The notes under the pieces: model-generated
The model's input: only the letters and a program-made list of their open reading frames with translations
Database searches by the model: none
Told to the model about the DNA's origin: nothing
Shown here: piece by piece, positions 25,929-44,209 of the stretch
Numbering within the stretch: the stretch's first letter is position 1
Layout: the number at the start of each line of letters is the position of its first letter
From: Oryzias latipes
Lineage: Eukaryota > Chordata > Actinopteri > Beloniformes > Adrianichthyidae
DNA length: 64,000 nt
Direction: 5' to 3'
Assembly (NCBI RefSeq): GCF_002234675.1
Contig: NC_019875.2
Span: 28,331,818-28,395,817, forward strand
Translations under genes and position numbers: made by a program

Positions 25929-25957
25929 ACCGGAAGTACTTCTAGGTGCACTTCCTG
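25929..25957 (+). promoter_or_regulatory. paired ETS-type sites at the thoc1 start
   Basis: ACCGGAAGT at 25929-25937 and CACTTCCTG at 25949-25957 form two ETS-family (GABP/ELK-like) motifs in opposite orientation. They lie 15-43 bp upstream of the thoc1 ATG and no TATA box is present. This is a common arrangement for TATA-less housekeeping promoters. Factor binding is inferred from the motif. Confidence 0.55.
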
Positions 25958-25971
25958 TTGCAGCAGTAAAG

Positions 25972-28900
25972 ATGTCTCCGTCCTTGTTTAATTTTGTCGA
26001 TGTTAAAGACAAATTTACGGTGAGAGTTTGCAGGATGAGTTTTAATCATTAGGCATGCAAACACATAAATATATATACGGTGGATGTGATCAGAACGGTG
26101 ATAACTTAAGTAGTTTTTTTAAATTAATTTTCTGTTTTGTTTTTCTACATTAGCTGTTAGCATAATGCTAACGTATTGAAAAGAGAGACGTTTTCTTTCG
26201 TATTATTCTCACATTTTCGTCCTCAGGTTGCTGCCAGACACGCCCTAACGGGTAAAACCTGCAAACCTTTGGTCACATCGTTTAACCAGATCCCTGGGAA
26301 GTAAGTCTACATCACTTCGACTTGTTATCAATTGTAATTTTTACCTATAACGAATCATTGACGTGTGTTTCAGTGAAACGGAAAAGAAAACAACTCTTGA
26401 TCAGGCTTTGAGGGGCGTTCTTGGAGATCAGATTGTAAGCTGTTTCTTTAAAATTATCCAATGTTCTGCATTTGTACGCAAAGCTTAAAGGCTGATCGTT
26501 TCTTCTGTAGGTTGAGCAGAAGGCCAGCTGTGATGACTACCTGTCTCTCATCTACTTGAGCATCGATGCGGTCACAGAAGGTGTGATGCTAATGCAGAAA
26601 GTTGAACCGTGTCTTTTATTTAAATACAAATGAACAGGCCCTTTTTTTTTTAGCTGTTATTATTTTGACTTTAATATCTTGTTCATGTTTATATAGCAGA
26701 AATAGTCCATTTTAGCCACTCTTGTTTCGGAACTGTTGTGTTTCCGGGACGTTTACGGTACTCTATTTCAAAAGAAGTTAGTCTTAAAATCAAAACAGTG
26801 TAAAGTCTCGTCTTCAACCTTTTTTCTTCGGTGTTTTCTTGTTTTTGCAGGAATCTGCTCCGCTACAACGCCCTTCGTCCTGCTGGGAGACGTACTAGAC
26901 TGCCTTCCACTCGATCTGTGCGACAAAATATTCTCTTTTGTCGAAGAGAACGTCTCCACTTGGAAATCTGTAAATAACTTACCCCCCCAAATGTGAAATA
27001 TTGGTCTATCTGTCATGTAATATTAAATAGTATTTTTCCTTTTTTCCAGAACTCCTTCTACAGTGCAGGAAAAAACTATTTATTGAGGATGTGTAACGGT
27101 AAAATCTCCTCCATGTCTAATGTTATTCATCATTTCAAATTTGAGCAGTGAGTGACGAACTTTTCGGACCCTTTAGATCTTTTGAGGAGACTCTCCAAAT
27201 CTCAGAACACGGTATTCTGCGGGCGAATCCAGCTGTTTCTTGCGCGCCTCTTCCCTCTGTCAGAAAAGTCAGGTGAGGACCCCAGCAGGGGGTTTGTTGT
27301 TCAGTTGTTGGGTGTTGACATCAAAGATGACATCTTAGATTGGAATTTTTTGTTTGTTTGTTTTTTTTCCCATCTAGGTCTTAACCTGCAGAGCCAGTTT
27401 AATTTGGAAAATGTAACAGTCTTCAACAAAAATGAACTAGAAAGCACTCTTGGCCAAAAGGTGGATTTTCTATACCTGAGGATTGATTCCAACAGTTTGG
27501 GTTGACTGATGACGGTTTTTTTTTCATGTTTTTCCAGAGCACAAATGAAAAGGAAGAAGGCATGGAGGTGGAAGAAGGAGAAATGGGGGAGGAGGATGCT
27601 CCTGCTCAGAGGTTTGTAGTAAAATGTTACCGATCCTCGTACAAACTTCTGATTTGCTCTTGACACCAAATGCTCCTCGGATTGAAAAGCTGTTCATCAA
27701 AATGTCGATTTCAGCTCCATTCCCATTGATTACAACTTGTACCGAAAGTTTTGGACGCTGCAGGACTACTTCAGGAATCCTGTGCAGTGCTATGACAAGT
27801 TTCTGTGGATGACGTTCCTGAAGGTAAAGTTCCTGAACTTCAGACGTATGCATGTGGCGAACCATAGCTAACCTCCTGGTCAGTTCTCAGATGAGACTCT
27901 AGCTGTGTTCAAGAGCTACAAGCTGGACGACATGCAGGCCTCCAAGAGGAAGCTGGATGAGCTGAGAGGATCTGATGGAGAACATGTTTACTTTGCCAAA
28001 TTCCTCACCAGTGAGAAGGTGGGAAACTTTGTCTTTTATCAGCATACGTTTCTGTTAGAAGTCATTTTTAAAAGTATTAGATGTTTGTGGGGTCATGGGT
28101 CTGTTACCAGAGGGGGGAAAGGGTGGGCTTGTCTATGTTTTTAAGCCGCATAATGCAGGAGAAGCACTTTTCATGAGTAAATTGTGATCTGGATCTGACT
28201 GCTGACTGTTGTTCCTCTCCTCCTTCTTTCAGCTGATGGACTTGCAGCTCAGCGACAGTAATTTCAGACGCCACATCCTGCTGCAGTACCTCATCCTCTT
28301 CCAGTACCTGAAGGGCCAGGTCAAATTCAAAAGGTTCAACCTGAGCACAAATGTAACTCGACGTTGAAAAATCTGCATCGTCATGTTGGGGAAATAGAAT
28401 CCTTTTTCATCTTTATCCTGCAGCTCCAGCTGTGTCCTTAATGACGACCAGACCACCTGGATCGAAGAGACGACTAAACTGGTTTATCAGGTCAGTTGAG
28501 GAGGAAAAATGGGGAAATCTTTTTATATTTATGAACTTTATAATTTATAGTTTTGAATGTAAACTGTTGAGGTCTTGAAAAGTCAAAGAAAAGGGGATGA
28601 TGGAAGCCTTTTCTTTGGTTTTGTAGCTGCTGAAAGAAATCCCTCCTGATGGAGACAAGTTTGCCAGCATGGTGGAAGTGAGTCCACATCATATCCAACC
28701 GGTCAAGGTTTTGGGTCTCTGTACATTATTCTAACTTATATTTGTGTTTCAACAGCACATCCTCGACACAGAGGAGAACTGGAATAGCTGGAAAAATGAA
28801 GGATGTCCAAGTTTTGTCAAAGAAAGGTAGAGCTGGAAAATACACCAGATTCCACTCTTTAACGCTCCGTTAGGCGTTTCCGTTGTATGAAAGTCGACGC

Positions 28901-30429
28901 TCGCTTGGCCAAATGACGAGCTGTCCCGACGGCTTCTCCTTCCGCTACAGAACAGTCGACGACAAACCAAAGAGACCGACCAGGAAAAGACAAGCTCCAG
29001 AGGACTTCCTTGGAAAAGGGCCAGACCGCAAGATCTTCATGGGAAAGTAAGTCTGACTGATCCACCTGACAGCAGTTTTAGCTCTGCACATCTTTGGAGA
29101 CTGAAAAGCAGCTCTTTAATCGTGTGTGGAAGTGTCTTTTTTTCTCATCACAGCCCACTCCTCTTCTTTCAGCGACGAGTTGACCCGATTGTGGAACCTG
29201 AACTCGGACAATATGGAGGCGTGTAAATCAGACAGCAGGTCAGCTTTTCTCATGACGCCAGTTTCTCGTTTTTGTGGCTTCTTTGAAACCAATTTTTAAT
29301 GTCTTGTTCTTTTTGTTCCCCAGAGAGTTTATGCCGTCACTGGATGAGTTCTTTGCCGAAGCGATCGAACAGGCCGACCCGGTCAACATGGTGGAGGACG
29401 AGTACAAGTCAGTTATCTTTTAGGGATTTCTGAAGATTAGCTACAAAAACTAACCCACACGTGTTTCTGAATCCTTTATTCTAACCTTCTGTTTCCCCAA
29501 AACATTCCAGGGTGGTGCGTAACCCAAACTACGGCTGGCGAGCTCTGAGGCTCCTCTCCAGAAGAAGTCCACACTTTTTTCAGCCGACCAATCAGAAGTT
29601 CAAGAGTCTGGCAGACTACCTGGACAGCATGGTTAGCAAATTAGCCAAAGAACTGCCGGTGAGGGAACGTTATTCCTTCAAATGTGTGACTCGCTCCTCA
29701 GGATGAGAAGCTCATCTCAGATTTCTGCTTTTCTGACGTAGAAGGACATCCCCTCTGAAGAAATCAAGACGGGAGAAGAAGACGACGACGACAATGGAGA
29801 CAACCTCCTCAAAGAGAGCAATGACAGTAAGTTTGCTAATGTTTCTATTCTAATGAAGAAGCTATTCCCTGCATTTGGACTTTCTAGCAATCAGGGGAAT
29901 CCTTGAAAACCTTTGCTTCTTTCTGCCATGCAGAAGCTCGGTGGTTTGATACCCGGTCGCCGGCATTTTTCACAAAAACATCTTTATTCTTATTGTGCGG
30001 TTTTCACTTTATTTGTGGTCAACTTTGAGTCCTTTTGCCAATTATTACCCTTTAAGTTTCATTTTCATTCAGCAATGTAGTATTTAACTCTGCATTTTCT
30101 TCTGGCAGTGCAGCTCCTTCTAGTTTCCATTTCAACCTTTTTGTTTTCCAGGTCCGAGCATCCAGAGCAAAGCGGTGACGAACCAGCAGATGGACGACAT
30201 CGCCGCCAAACTGGGAGCTCGGTGGAAGATGCTGGCCTCGCATTTGGAGATGAAGGCAGCAGAGCTGAGAGAAATCGAAACGGACAGCGAAGACGTGGAA
30301 ATGCAGGCTAAGCTGCTGCTGGTGGCCTGGCAGGACCGAGAGGGAACCCAAGCTACAGTGGAGAGCCTGGTCACGGCTCTGAACGCCGCAGGCTTCTCCC
30401 AAATTGCAGACATCCTCAGTGAGGCCTAA
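25972..30429 (+). CDS. thoc1: THO complex subunit 1 (HPR1/p84)
   Basis: A complete gene, 654 aa (human about 657). Coding exons: 25972-26019, 26227-26300, 26374-26434, 26511-26580, 26851-26969, 27050-27098, 27177-27272, 27378-27460, 27538-27611, 27715-27823, 27884-28018, 28233-28333, 28424-28490, 28627-28677, 28756-28826, 28951-29046, 29173-29238, 29324-29407, 29511-29658, 29742-29826, 30152-30429. All junctions are GT/AG and in frame. The protein is the core scaffold of the nuclear THO/TREX complex, coupling transcription elongation to mRNP packaging and export. Diagnostic blocks include [60 protein letters not shown] and [20 protein letters not shown]. An acidic stretch near residue 550 precedes a C-terminal death-like domain (about 570-650, [15 protein letters not shown]...VAWQDREG). 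Nuclear localisation is suggested by the basic KPKRPTRKR run. The exon 8 donor (GTGGAT) is weak but keeps frame. Confidence 0.97.
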
Positions 30430-30505
30430 AATATCAATGAGTCTGTTTTTCATACATAAACTTTTCTATGTAGTCTAGGTTCATCTTTTTCACTATAGAG
30501 ATCCC

Positions 30506-30511
30506 AATAAA
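30506..30511 (+). terminator. thoc1 polyadenylation signal
   Basis: AATAAA lies 77 bp after the thoc1 stop codon and is followed by T-rich sequence. It predicts a very short 3' UTR, ending before the convergent usp14 transcript. Confidence 0.7.
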
Positions 30512-30641
30512 TGATTTCCTTATTAAAAAAAAAAAGTTTTGGTTTTTATTTTGTTAAACGTTCTCAAAAAACCTCTGAACCTGAAAACCAGCAAAAATTC
30601 TAAAAATTCACTAAAAACAATTTGGGTTTTAGTCTGAAGCT

Positions 30642-30647
30642 TTTATT
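30642..30647 (-). terminator. usp14 distal polyadenylation signal
   Basis: TTTATT on the plus strand reads AATAAA on the minus strand, about 550 bp after the usp14 stop codon. It faces the thoc1 signal across 130 bp. Which usp14 signal dominates cannot be told. Confidence 0.5.
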
Positions 30648-31123
30648 CAAATGCACTCAGTTCACCACAAGGGCAACCTGCTTCAACCCCCCCCATTGGA
30701 GAAAAAAAAAGCATGAATGACAATTTGGCAGACAGAACCGCATTTATCAAAACTTTTAAGAACCACAAGAAGTTCTCTGAAGAACCCAGAGGTCCTGCAG
30801 GAGAACAGGATTTAGTACACAAACGCTTTTCGGTTATAAATCTGCCAGAAAGCGCTCCAAGCAAGGATTTTTATACAAGTTGATTAAATGACTAAAGAGA
30901 AATATTTTGCTCTCATATGACCACCTTATGAAAGGCTTAAAATATACAACGTGTATAAAACATGTACTGAAACTGCAAAGCGACATTTAAAACCTTAAGG
31001 ATCCAGTCCAGTGATTGCCGCTCACATCTTTCCCAAAGCCCAATGATACAGTTGAAGGTTTTTTCCTTTTTACAAGCATCCAAAATAAAAGAATTAAGGT
31101 CATCAAATCTTCAAAGACACAAA

Positions 31124-31129
31124 TTTATT
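31124..31129 (-). terminator. usp14 proximal polyadenylation signal
   Basis: AATAAA on the minus strand (plus TTTATT) lies 65 bp after the usp14 stop codon. It would give a short 3' UTR variant. Confidence 0.45.
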
Positions 31130-31193
31130 GCACATGTATGCAGACAGTGCTTTGAAATGGCAATTTGTATGTGTGAACAATGGTCATAGAAAT

Positions 31194-37857
<6,664 letters not shown>

Positions 37858-37871
37858 GGTTGTTAAGCTTT

Positions 37872-37880
37872 CACTTCCTT
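37872..37880 (-). promoter_or_regulatory. ETS-type site at the usp14 start
   Basis: AAGGAAGTG on the minus strand lies 15-23 bp upstream of the usp14 ATG. No TATA box is evident. This fits a TATA-less housekeeping promoter like that of thoc1. It is motif-based inference. Confidence 0.4.
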
Positions 37881-38189
37881 GGTCCTGAGTTTCTTTGGGG
37901 TTTTTTTCTTTCCTGTTTCAGTTCACCAGGGAGCAAATCAAGAGTTGGTGGCTCGTTGTGGGTCTGAACTTCATTCAAACAGGATGACGCTGCAACAACA
38001 CGCTGGAGAGTCATCAATGAGCTCCGGATCGACTAGTCGACCTGCTGCACCACAGACAGTGCATCCAAATCTCCCAGAATGCATCTGGCTGAATCATATT
38101 CAGTAGTGTGTTCGCAACCAAATCCTTCTCCTTTGGTTCTGAATGTTGAAAATTTGTCTTGCGGACAAAAAATGACCAACTAATTGCAA

Positions 38190-38290
38190 AAAAATGTTTA
38201 GACCCACTATAATAGAATTTTTGAGTATTTCTTTATTAAAACCGTTGTGAATCAGGAACAGACAAACAAAAGAAGCAGAAATATAACTTC
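38190..38290 (+). repeat. dispersed repeat family R1, short copy 6
   Basis: A short fragment with 'tagacccactataatagaat', 'ttgagtatttctttatt' and 'gtgaatcaggaacagacaa', matching the start of the other R1 copies. Confidence 0.5.
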
Positions 38291-38694
38291 ATAATTAAAT
38301 CAGATCAGCTGACACATCTGACCACCCAAATCTTGTTGGAGAGGGACATGTTCTTGGTGGCAGATGAGATTTTTTGTTGTTGTTTTTTAAGTAGTGACAT
38401 TACAAAAGTAGCCAGAAACAAAAAATGATTACTAAAATAAAATAAACTATCTATATCCAACTGTGAGGATTTCTCAAACTGGAGACAATAGTTTTTGAAA
38501 CTTTATTTGGGAAACAGCAAATTCAGTGTTATTGCATAGATTAATTGTTGATAAAGTACAACATATTAGATCTTCTGTACATAATTTCAAAAGGTATTTT
38601 GAAAGTTTTGTTTTGTACCTTTAAAATGACACACTCTTATTATCTGTACTTTGTAATAAAGGCAGAATGATGATTCCTTCATGGTGGACCATGT

Positions 38695-38732
38695 CTGTTT
38701 TTGCTCGTATCATATAATAGGAGCAAAAACAG
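38695..38732. repeat. 12-bp perfect hairpin
   Basis: 'ctgtttttgctc' at 38695-38706 and its exact reverse complement at 38721-38732, with a 14-nt AT-rich loop. It lies in the usp14-rock1 intergenic region; function unknown. Confidence 0.7.
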
Positions 38733-38744
38733 AAATGTATACAT

Positions 38745-38905
38745 TTAACCCAAGACTTGGGGGTAAAAAAATAACTCAGAGGTTGGTTAATTTGACTTTT
38801 TGAAATTTTTTAATTTGTGGGTTAAAATAACCCATCAAATAGTGCCCTTTTAACCCCCGGAGTTGGGTTAAAAATAACCCAACTTGGGTTTTTTGAGTGT
38901 GTGCA
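38745..38905. repeat. GGGTTA/TAACCC-rich low-complexity repeat
   Basis: Repeated 'gggttaaa', 'ataaccca' and 'aacccaa' motifs on both strands over about 150 bp produce overlapping short inverted repeats. It resembles a common fish interspersed repeat. It is not telomeric TTAGGG. Confidence 0.5.
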
Positions 38906-39384
38906 TGTGTGGGTTAAACGAATCAACCAATGATAACAGCTAAACAGTTGTTTTTGTCGACTCTTGCTGGCATCTCCTCCAGTAAAGATCCTTCCATGGT
39001 CGACTGATCTGGATGGAGTCCACTGGAAAAGCTGATGCATCACAAAACGCAAAAAAAGAAGAGATGTGACTGTCGTCAGGTGAATTCTAAAAATATCAAA
39101 ACCCAGAAAAAGGTATTTGCAGCACCTTACACAGTCATTAGCTAATGTTTTTCACTTTTCCAGCAAATTTAAATTTTAATCCGTCTCAAGATTCATTAGT
39201 TTATCATTTTTCCTGAATTGGTGATTTCTTTTCTAATATAGCTTTAGCTGGTTTATTCATTCTTTTATGGTTCTAGGGAAAGATTTCAGTTTAAAATCAG
39301 GGAACAATGAAGTGAAAACGTGGATTAAAGCCAGAAATCTGACGAAGGTTTTTTTATTTCTATTTACACATATGCCCATCCAGA

Positions 39385-41590
39385 GGGAGTAATGATTGAG
39401 GCAGGAGACTTTAATAATGTAGATCTTAAAACAGCACTGCCAAAGCTCCACAAATATTTAGACTTCCCCACAAGAGACGGCAATATTCTGGACCAGATTT
39501 ACACAAAACATCAAGGGCGCCTACAAAGCTGCAGCAGCCCCCCACCTATAGGTCTATCAGACCACATCTCTTTGCTACTGACCCCATTCTGCAGACCAGT
39601 GGCGTGCAGAAGCAGACCCACCATAAACACTGTACAGGTGTGGAGTGAGGAGGCCACCGCATCTGTTTTGAAGTCACGGACTGGGATGTGTTTGCTGAGG
39701 GATGTGACCTGGAGGACTACACGGCTGCTGTACTGGATCACATCAAGTTCTGTGCAGTGGAAACGGTACCCAAAATGACCGTCAGAACATTGCCCAATCA
39801 GAAGCCCTGGTTTAATGGAACAGTTCGGGCACGGCTGAAGGCCAGGAACACCGCCTACAGGACAGGAAACCAGCCGGAATACAGGGCAACCCGGAGGAAT
39901 CTGACAAAAGGAATTAAGGAAGCCAAAAACAACTACAGACAACGGATAGAGGGATACTTTAGGAACCATGACTCTGGCAGCATCTGGAGAGGAATCAGGA
40001 CTCTGACTACACCACACAGGACAGTCAGGACAAACATCTCCCAGACACACTGAACCTCTTCTTTCTTTGCTTTCACAAGCAGCAGGGAAGACCCAGCCTG
40101 CTAGCAGGATGCAGCCAGAGTGGGAGCCAACACTCACGCTTGAGCAGCACCAGGTGAGATCCACCCTGAAAAGGATCAACACCGCAAAAGCAGCTGGACC
40201 GGATGGGGTGACAGGCTGTCTATTGAAGTCCTGCGCTGACCAGCCGGCTGGCGTGTTCAGTAACATTTTCAACCTCTCCTTACATCTGTCCACAGTCCTG
40301 CTGTCACAACACTCAACGACTACCGTCCAGATGCCCTCACCCCGGTGTTAATGAAATATCAAAGATAACATCCCCGCAAACCTTGACAAACATCAGTTTG
40401 CTTACCGGGCAAATAGATCTGCAGAGGACGCCATTTCCACCACACTTCACACAGCCCTGACAGCCAAACACCTACTGTACGTCAGGACGCTCTTTGTGGA
40501 CTTCAGCAGCGTATTCAACACTGTGATCCCCCACAAACTGGTCCACAAACTCTCCAATCTCGGCCTCTCATCCACGCTCTGTTCATGGATTATGGACCTC
40601 CTGACCATCAGGCCTCAGAATGTCAGGATGGGGAGCCTGACATCTGACACCATAATCCTGAGCGCAGGCACACCACAGGGCTGTGTGCTCAGTCCAGCCC
40701 TCTTCACACTCTTCACTTAGGACTGTGCTCCCATCCACTCTTCCAACACCATAGTGAAATTTGCGGATGACACTACAGTGGTGGCCTCATTACTGACAAT
40801 AACGACACCTGGTACAGACAGGAGATCCAACACTTGGAGGAGTGGTGTTCAGCCAAAGATCTGGTCCTCAATCCCACAAAACCAAGGTGGTCATTATAGA
40901 TTTCAGGAGAACAAAACGACCCCCACTCCACATCAGAGGTGAGGAGGTGGAACAGACCAACTCTGTCAGGTTTCTTGGCATGTACATCTCCAAGAACCTG
41001 ACATGGACACTGAACACCTCCAAACTGGTGAAGAGGGCCCATCAGAGGATGTTCTTCCTGGCTCTGGGACTTCTCAGACAGTTCCACAGGAGCACCGTGG
41101 AGAGCATCCTCTGCCAGGGCTGTACAGTGAGGTACAGCGGAGGAGAGGCCTGTCCCGGGTAGTGAAGACAGTGCAGAGGATTGTGGGAGCCGAGCTCCCA
41201 AACCTGGACGCGGTCTACAAAGTGCGTCTACAGAGAAGAGCACGGGCCATCAGCATGGTCAGCAGCCACCCTGGACATTCCCCGTTTGTGCCGCTGCAGT
41301 CAGGCAAGAGGTTTTTAAAAACAAATACAAATAGACGGAGACGCAGCTTCTTCCCCAGAGCTGTAGTCTCCCACTGACTTAAATCTCATTCATCTCAGAC
41401 ATCCCTCAGTACAACACGCCACTGAACGTGCAATAAAGCTGTTTATCATTATGACATTTTTATTTAAAACTTAACATATTTTCTGATTTTTATATTCTTG
41501 TATTTGGTTTTTATCGTTTACTTCTCTTTGACTGAGTGCCAACAGAATTTCACTGTAGAAATACAATGACCATAAAAATCTTTGAATATT
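39385..41590 (+). mobile_element. decayed, 5'-truncated L2-type LINE (non-LTR retrotransposon)
   Basis: A reading path broken by several frameshifts and stops encodes the end of an endonuclease domain (GDFNNVDLK..., then LSDHI near 39558), a linker with NQKPWFNGTVRARLKARN, and a reverse transcriptase with AAGPDGVTG (about 40190), [10 protein letters not shown] (40496), the [13 protein letters not shown] motif (40668) and the catalytic box as FADDT (40757). Past the last stop, a 3' UTR ends in 'catttttatttaaaac' and 'caatgaccataaaaatc', like the 3' ends of fish L2 elements. The 5' end and most of the endonuclease are missing and multiple breaks make it inactive. It lies between usp14 and rock1. 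Assignment to the L2 clade is by motif resemblance. Confidence 0.85.
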
Positions 41591-41599
41591 GATACCTTG

Positions 41600-43660
41600 A
41601 GTTGATCTTAAAGCTGCAGATGTTTTGAATACGCCGACTTTAATGGTGCAAAAGCCAAAAAATATGCAGACTAGATACCCTTATGCAACGTTTTTAGCCC
41701 TGAATATCTAATATCTAATTAAATATAAAGTCTGTTTTAGTTTACTTATAGGATTCAGGAAGAATGTAGATGCCTTATGCATATTTATAGAATAATCCCA
41801 AAAGCTGCAAACTTTGTTTCTAGGGAAAGTAGTATACAAACCACAATAAAGATATGTTTATTGACATATCCATCAGTGCGGAATCCAATGCAATTTATCC
41901 ATGCAAATTATCCAAGACAGGAGTAGATCATTTTTCCAGTGCTTTTTTTTTTCCTGAAAAGAAAAAAACTCCAAAGGACTGTAGAGGTATTCCAATAATC
42001 TGTACGTCTCCGTATATACACACTGGGGCTTTGCAATAACCGGACGAGGAATGAAAACGTCATATTCTCTCCAAACTGTTGGTCTCACCTTAGATACTCT
42101 TGAAGTTTAATTCAATAAAGTCTGTTATAAAAGTTCTCATGAGGGGATTTTTTTCTTTTTTTTTTAATTTTCAAAAAAAAAAAAAAAGTTTGAATAAAAC
42201 CAAAAATCTGTGATGGAAGAGTAAAGATTTTGCTGAAACAAATGAACAAAAACAGATATGGCAGTAAAATTAAAAATCCAAACGTTAAGGCACTGGGTGG
42301 GCCGTATGCTACACCGGTTTAGTCTTCTACAAATAATTTACAGTCAAGTCAAACAGTGCAGTTTTACATTTGTTAACTTAATGTTTTCCTTTTGAGCCAT
42401 TTATCTATGAATAAATGTAAGGCAACACATTACAAAAAAAAAACAATGAATACAAGAAAAAATATTACAGAAGCAATGTACCAAAAAAAAAACTATGAAG
42501 GTTTCTGACTCCTTATATGCCATTGCAATGAAACAGTACGTATGGCTTGGAGCAACAAAATTACAATAAAAATAATGCATAGATTTAAATGATGATCTTG
42601 CATGCTTGTCGCTCAACACTCGAAACGTCTAATACTAAAGTCCCACTGTGATATCCAGAGCCTGGTCACCTTTGCAGAGTGATAAGAATACAGAAGAAAA
42701 AGGCCATGAACATTAGATAAAGGCATCAGTCACTTTATAGGTGGAAACACTTTGCATTTAGCTGAGGTGATGAAATGACAGAACAGAGATTCACTTTCCT
42801 CCCCTGAGACCAAACCTTCAGATCTACAGTCCCTGGATGAAGAAAAAAAAAAAGTACCTTAAAATAAATGCTTGCAAAAGTCCAGGAACCCCCCCCCCTT
42901 TTTTATTTTATTTGTATTTTTTACACTTCAGTTTCTTTAATACGTGGAAGCACAGAATGCCTGCTGGAGCTCAGCAAATCTGCTGTCCATCTTCATGCAA
43001 GTGTCGCCATCTTCTGGTAGAAACCGAGAGTTGCAAGTTCAGAGGATTGGAGGAAATCGACCTTTTCATGTTCGTGACGCCTCAAGTCTATTAGAGATCT
43101 GTTTGTTTTTTTTTTTTGCCCTTTCAATAAATTCTTTCTGTAGTACAGGCGTCCCATTTTTGTGTTGAGGAAGAGGAGAAAGTTCAGGGTCCAGAAAAAG
43201 ATCCCAACGCTTCAGATGGTTAGCTGAAAGACAGAACAGAGACAGGGTGTCCAGTGAAAGAGAAGCACTTGGCCGCCGTGAGTCTACAACGGAGAAGTCC
43301 GTTTGTGGAAAGTGTAACTAAACGAATGCCCCCATTTTAGGAAGTAAAAGCTCTTCATCTGAACAACAGTGAAAGCCGAAGAGCAACCTTTGAAGGTAGT
43401 TTAAATAACCCAAGAACGTGTCAGTGAATCGTCCCCAAGTGTCCCTGCACAGAACCCAGGAGTCCACCGACCAACCAGGAAGGGTGTTAGAAGAACCCGG
43501 CCACACGATCAATAAAGAGACAGCTTTAAAAAACAAGGCCAACACTTTGGAAGAAGCTCCTGTCAGCAAGTGCTGGATGTCGTGTCTGCTGCTTGGAGGG
43601 TGGACTGCGCTCGGCTAGAACACAGGAGACAAACAGCAGGTCACATGACGGACTCCACCC
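41600..43660. other. intergenic DNA and probable distal rock1 3' UTR
   Basis: No coding exon is seen. Minus-strand AATAAA signals (plus TTTATT) at 42902-42907 and 41857-41862 are candidate ends for the rock1 transcript, giving 3' UTRs of about 1.3 or 2.35 kb. The first is followed on the minus strand by a G-rich run, as a downstream element would be. Neither is certain. Confidence 0.4.
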
Positions 43661-43668
43661 CAGTTTGA

Positions 43669-44079
43669 TGCTGCGCTCACACCGGACGCCATTCGCGCGT
43701 AAGATCTGCATCTGAATGACGGTCGCTTTCAGCGCTACGTCTGTGAGCCACTTCGATGACTTGCTGTCCCGCATGAGTCCAAACAGGAAGAAATGAAATT
43801 ATTACTTTAGTCATAGAAATAAGAGAAATACCATAAAGTTCAGGAAGAGATTCTTCCCAATGTTTGTTTTGGACTAAACCCGCTGAATCAGATCCTGATT
43901 GGTTGACGCGACGCAAATTCTTTGGCAAAGTTGGGATTTTTTTAACTCTGGAAACATCGCAAACGGTCTGCTAGAGCGCCATGCCTGAAAACGCACTGCA
44001 GGACCTCTGAATGCATCCCAATAACAATGAAACGTTGGACGCCCTCGCCGCAGAAATGGCGTTTGGTGTGAGCGCAGCT
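43669..44079. mobile_element. MITE-like element in the rock1 3' UTR region
   Basis: The left end 'gctgcgctcacaccggacgc' and the reverse complement of the right end, 'gctgcgctcacaccaaacgc', form a terminal inverted repeat of about 27 bp ending in 'gccatt'. The element is about 410 bp, non-coding, and lies 130 bp after the rock1 stop codon, so it is probably transcribed in the 3' UTR. No clear target duplication was found. The superfamily is uncertain (Harbinger-like or hAT-like). Confidence 0.65.
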
Positions 44080-44209
44080 CAACCCTCTGACAGGATTCAA
44101 TGGACTGCCTGCAGCAAAACATCTTCACTTAACGGCTGAAAGAGCGCAGACAGAGTTCATCTAGTCTTTCACTGTACGGAGAAACGTGTGGAGGTCCCAA
44201 ACCTCCCGT

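Noticed and set aside
30052-30453. 133-codon minus-strand open frame
   Set aside because: Antisense shadow of the last thoc1 exon encoding the death-like domain.
38745-38905. Interstitial telomere repeat
   Set aside because: The units are GGGTTAAA/TAACCCA in mixed orientation, not TTAGGG arrays.
39511-40293. 260-codon minus-strand open frame, the longest in the window
   Set aside because: It is the antisense shadow of the L2-type LINE, whose sense strand carries endonuclease and reverse-transcriptase motifs.
40773-41243. 156-codon minus-strand open frame
   Set aside because: Also antisense to the LINE reverse transcriptase region.
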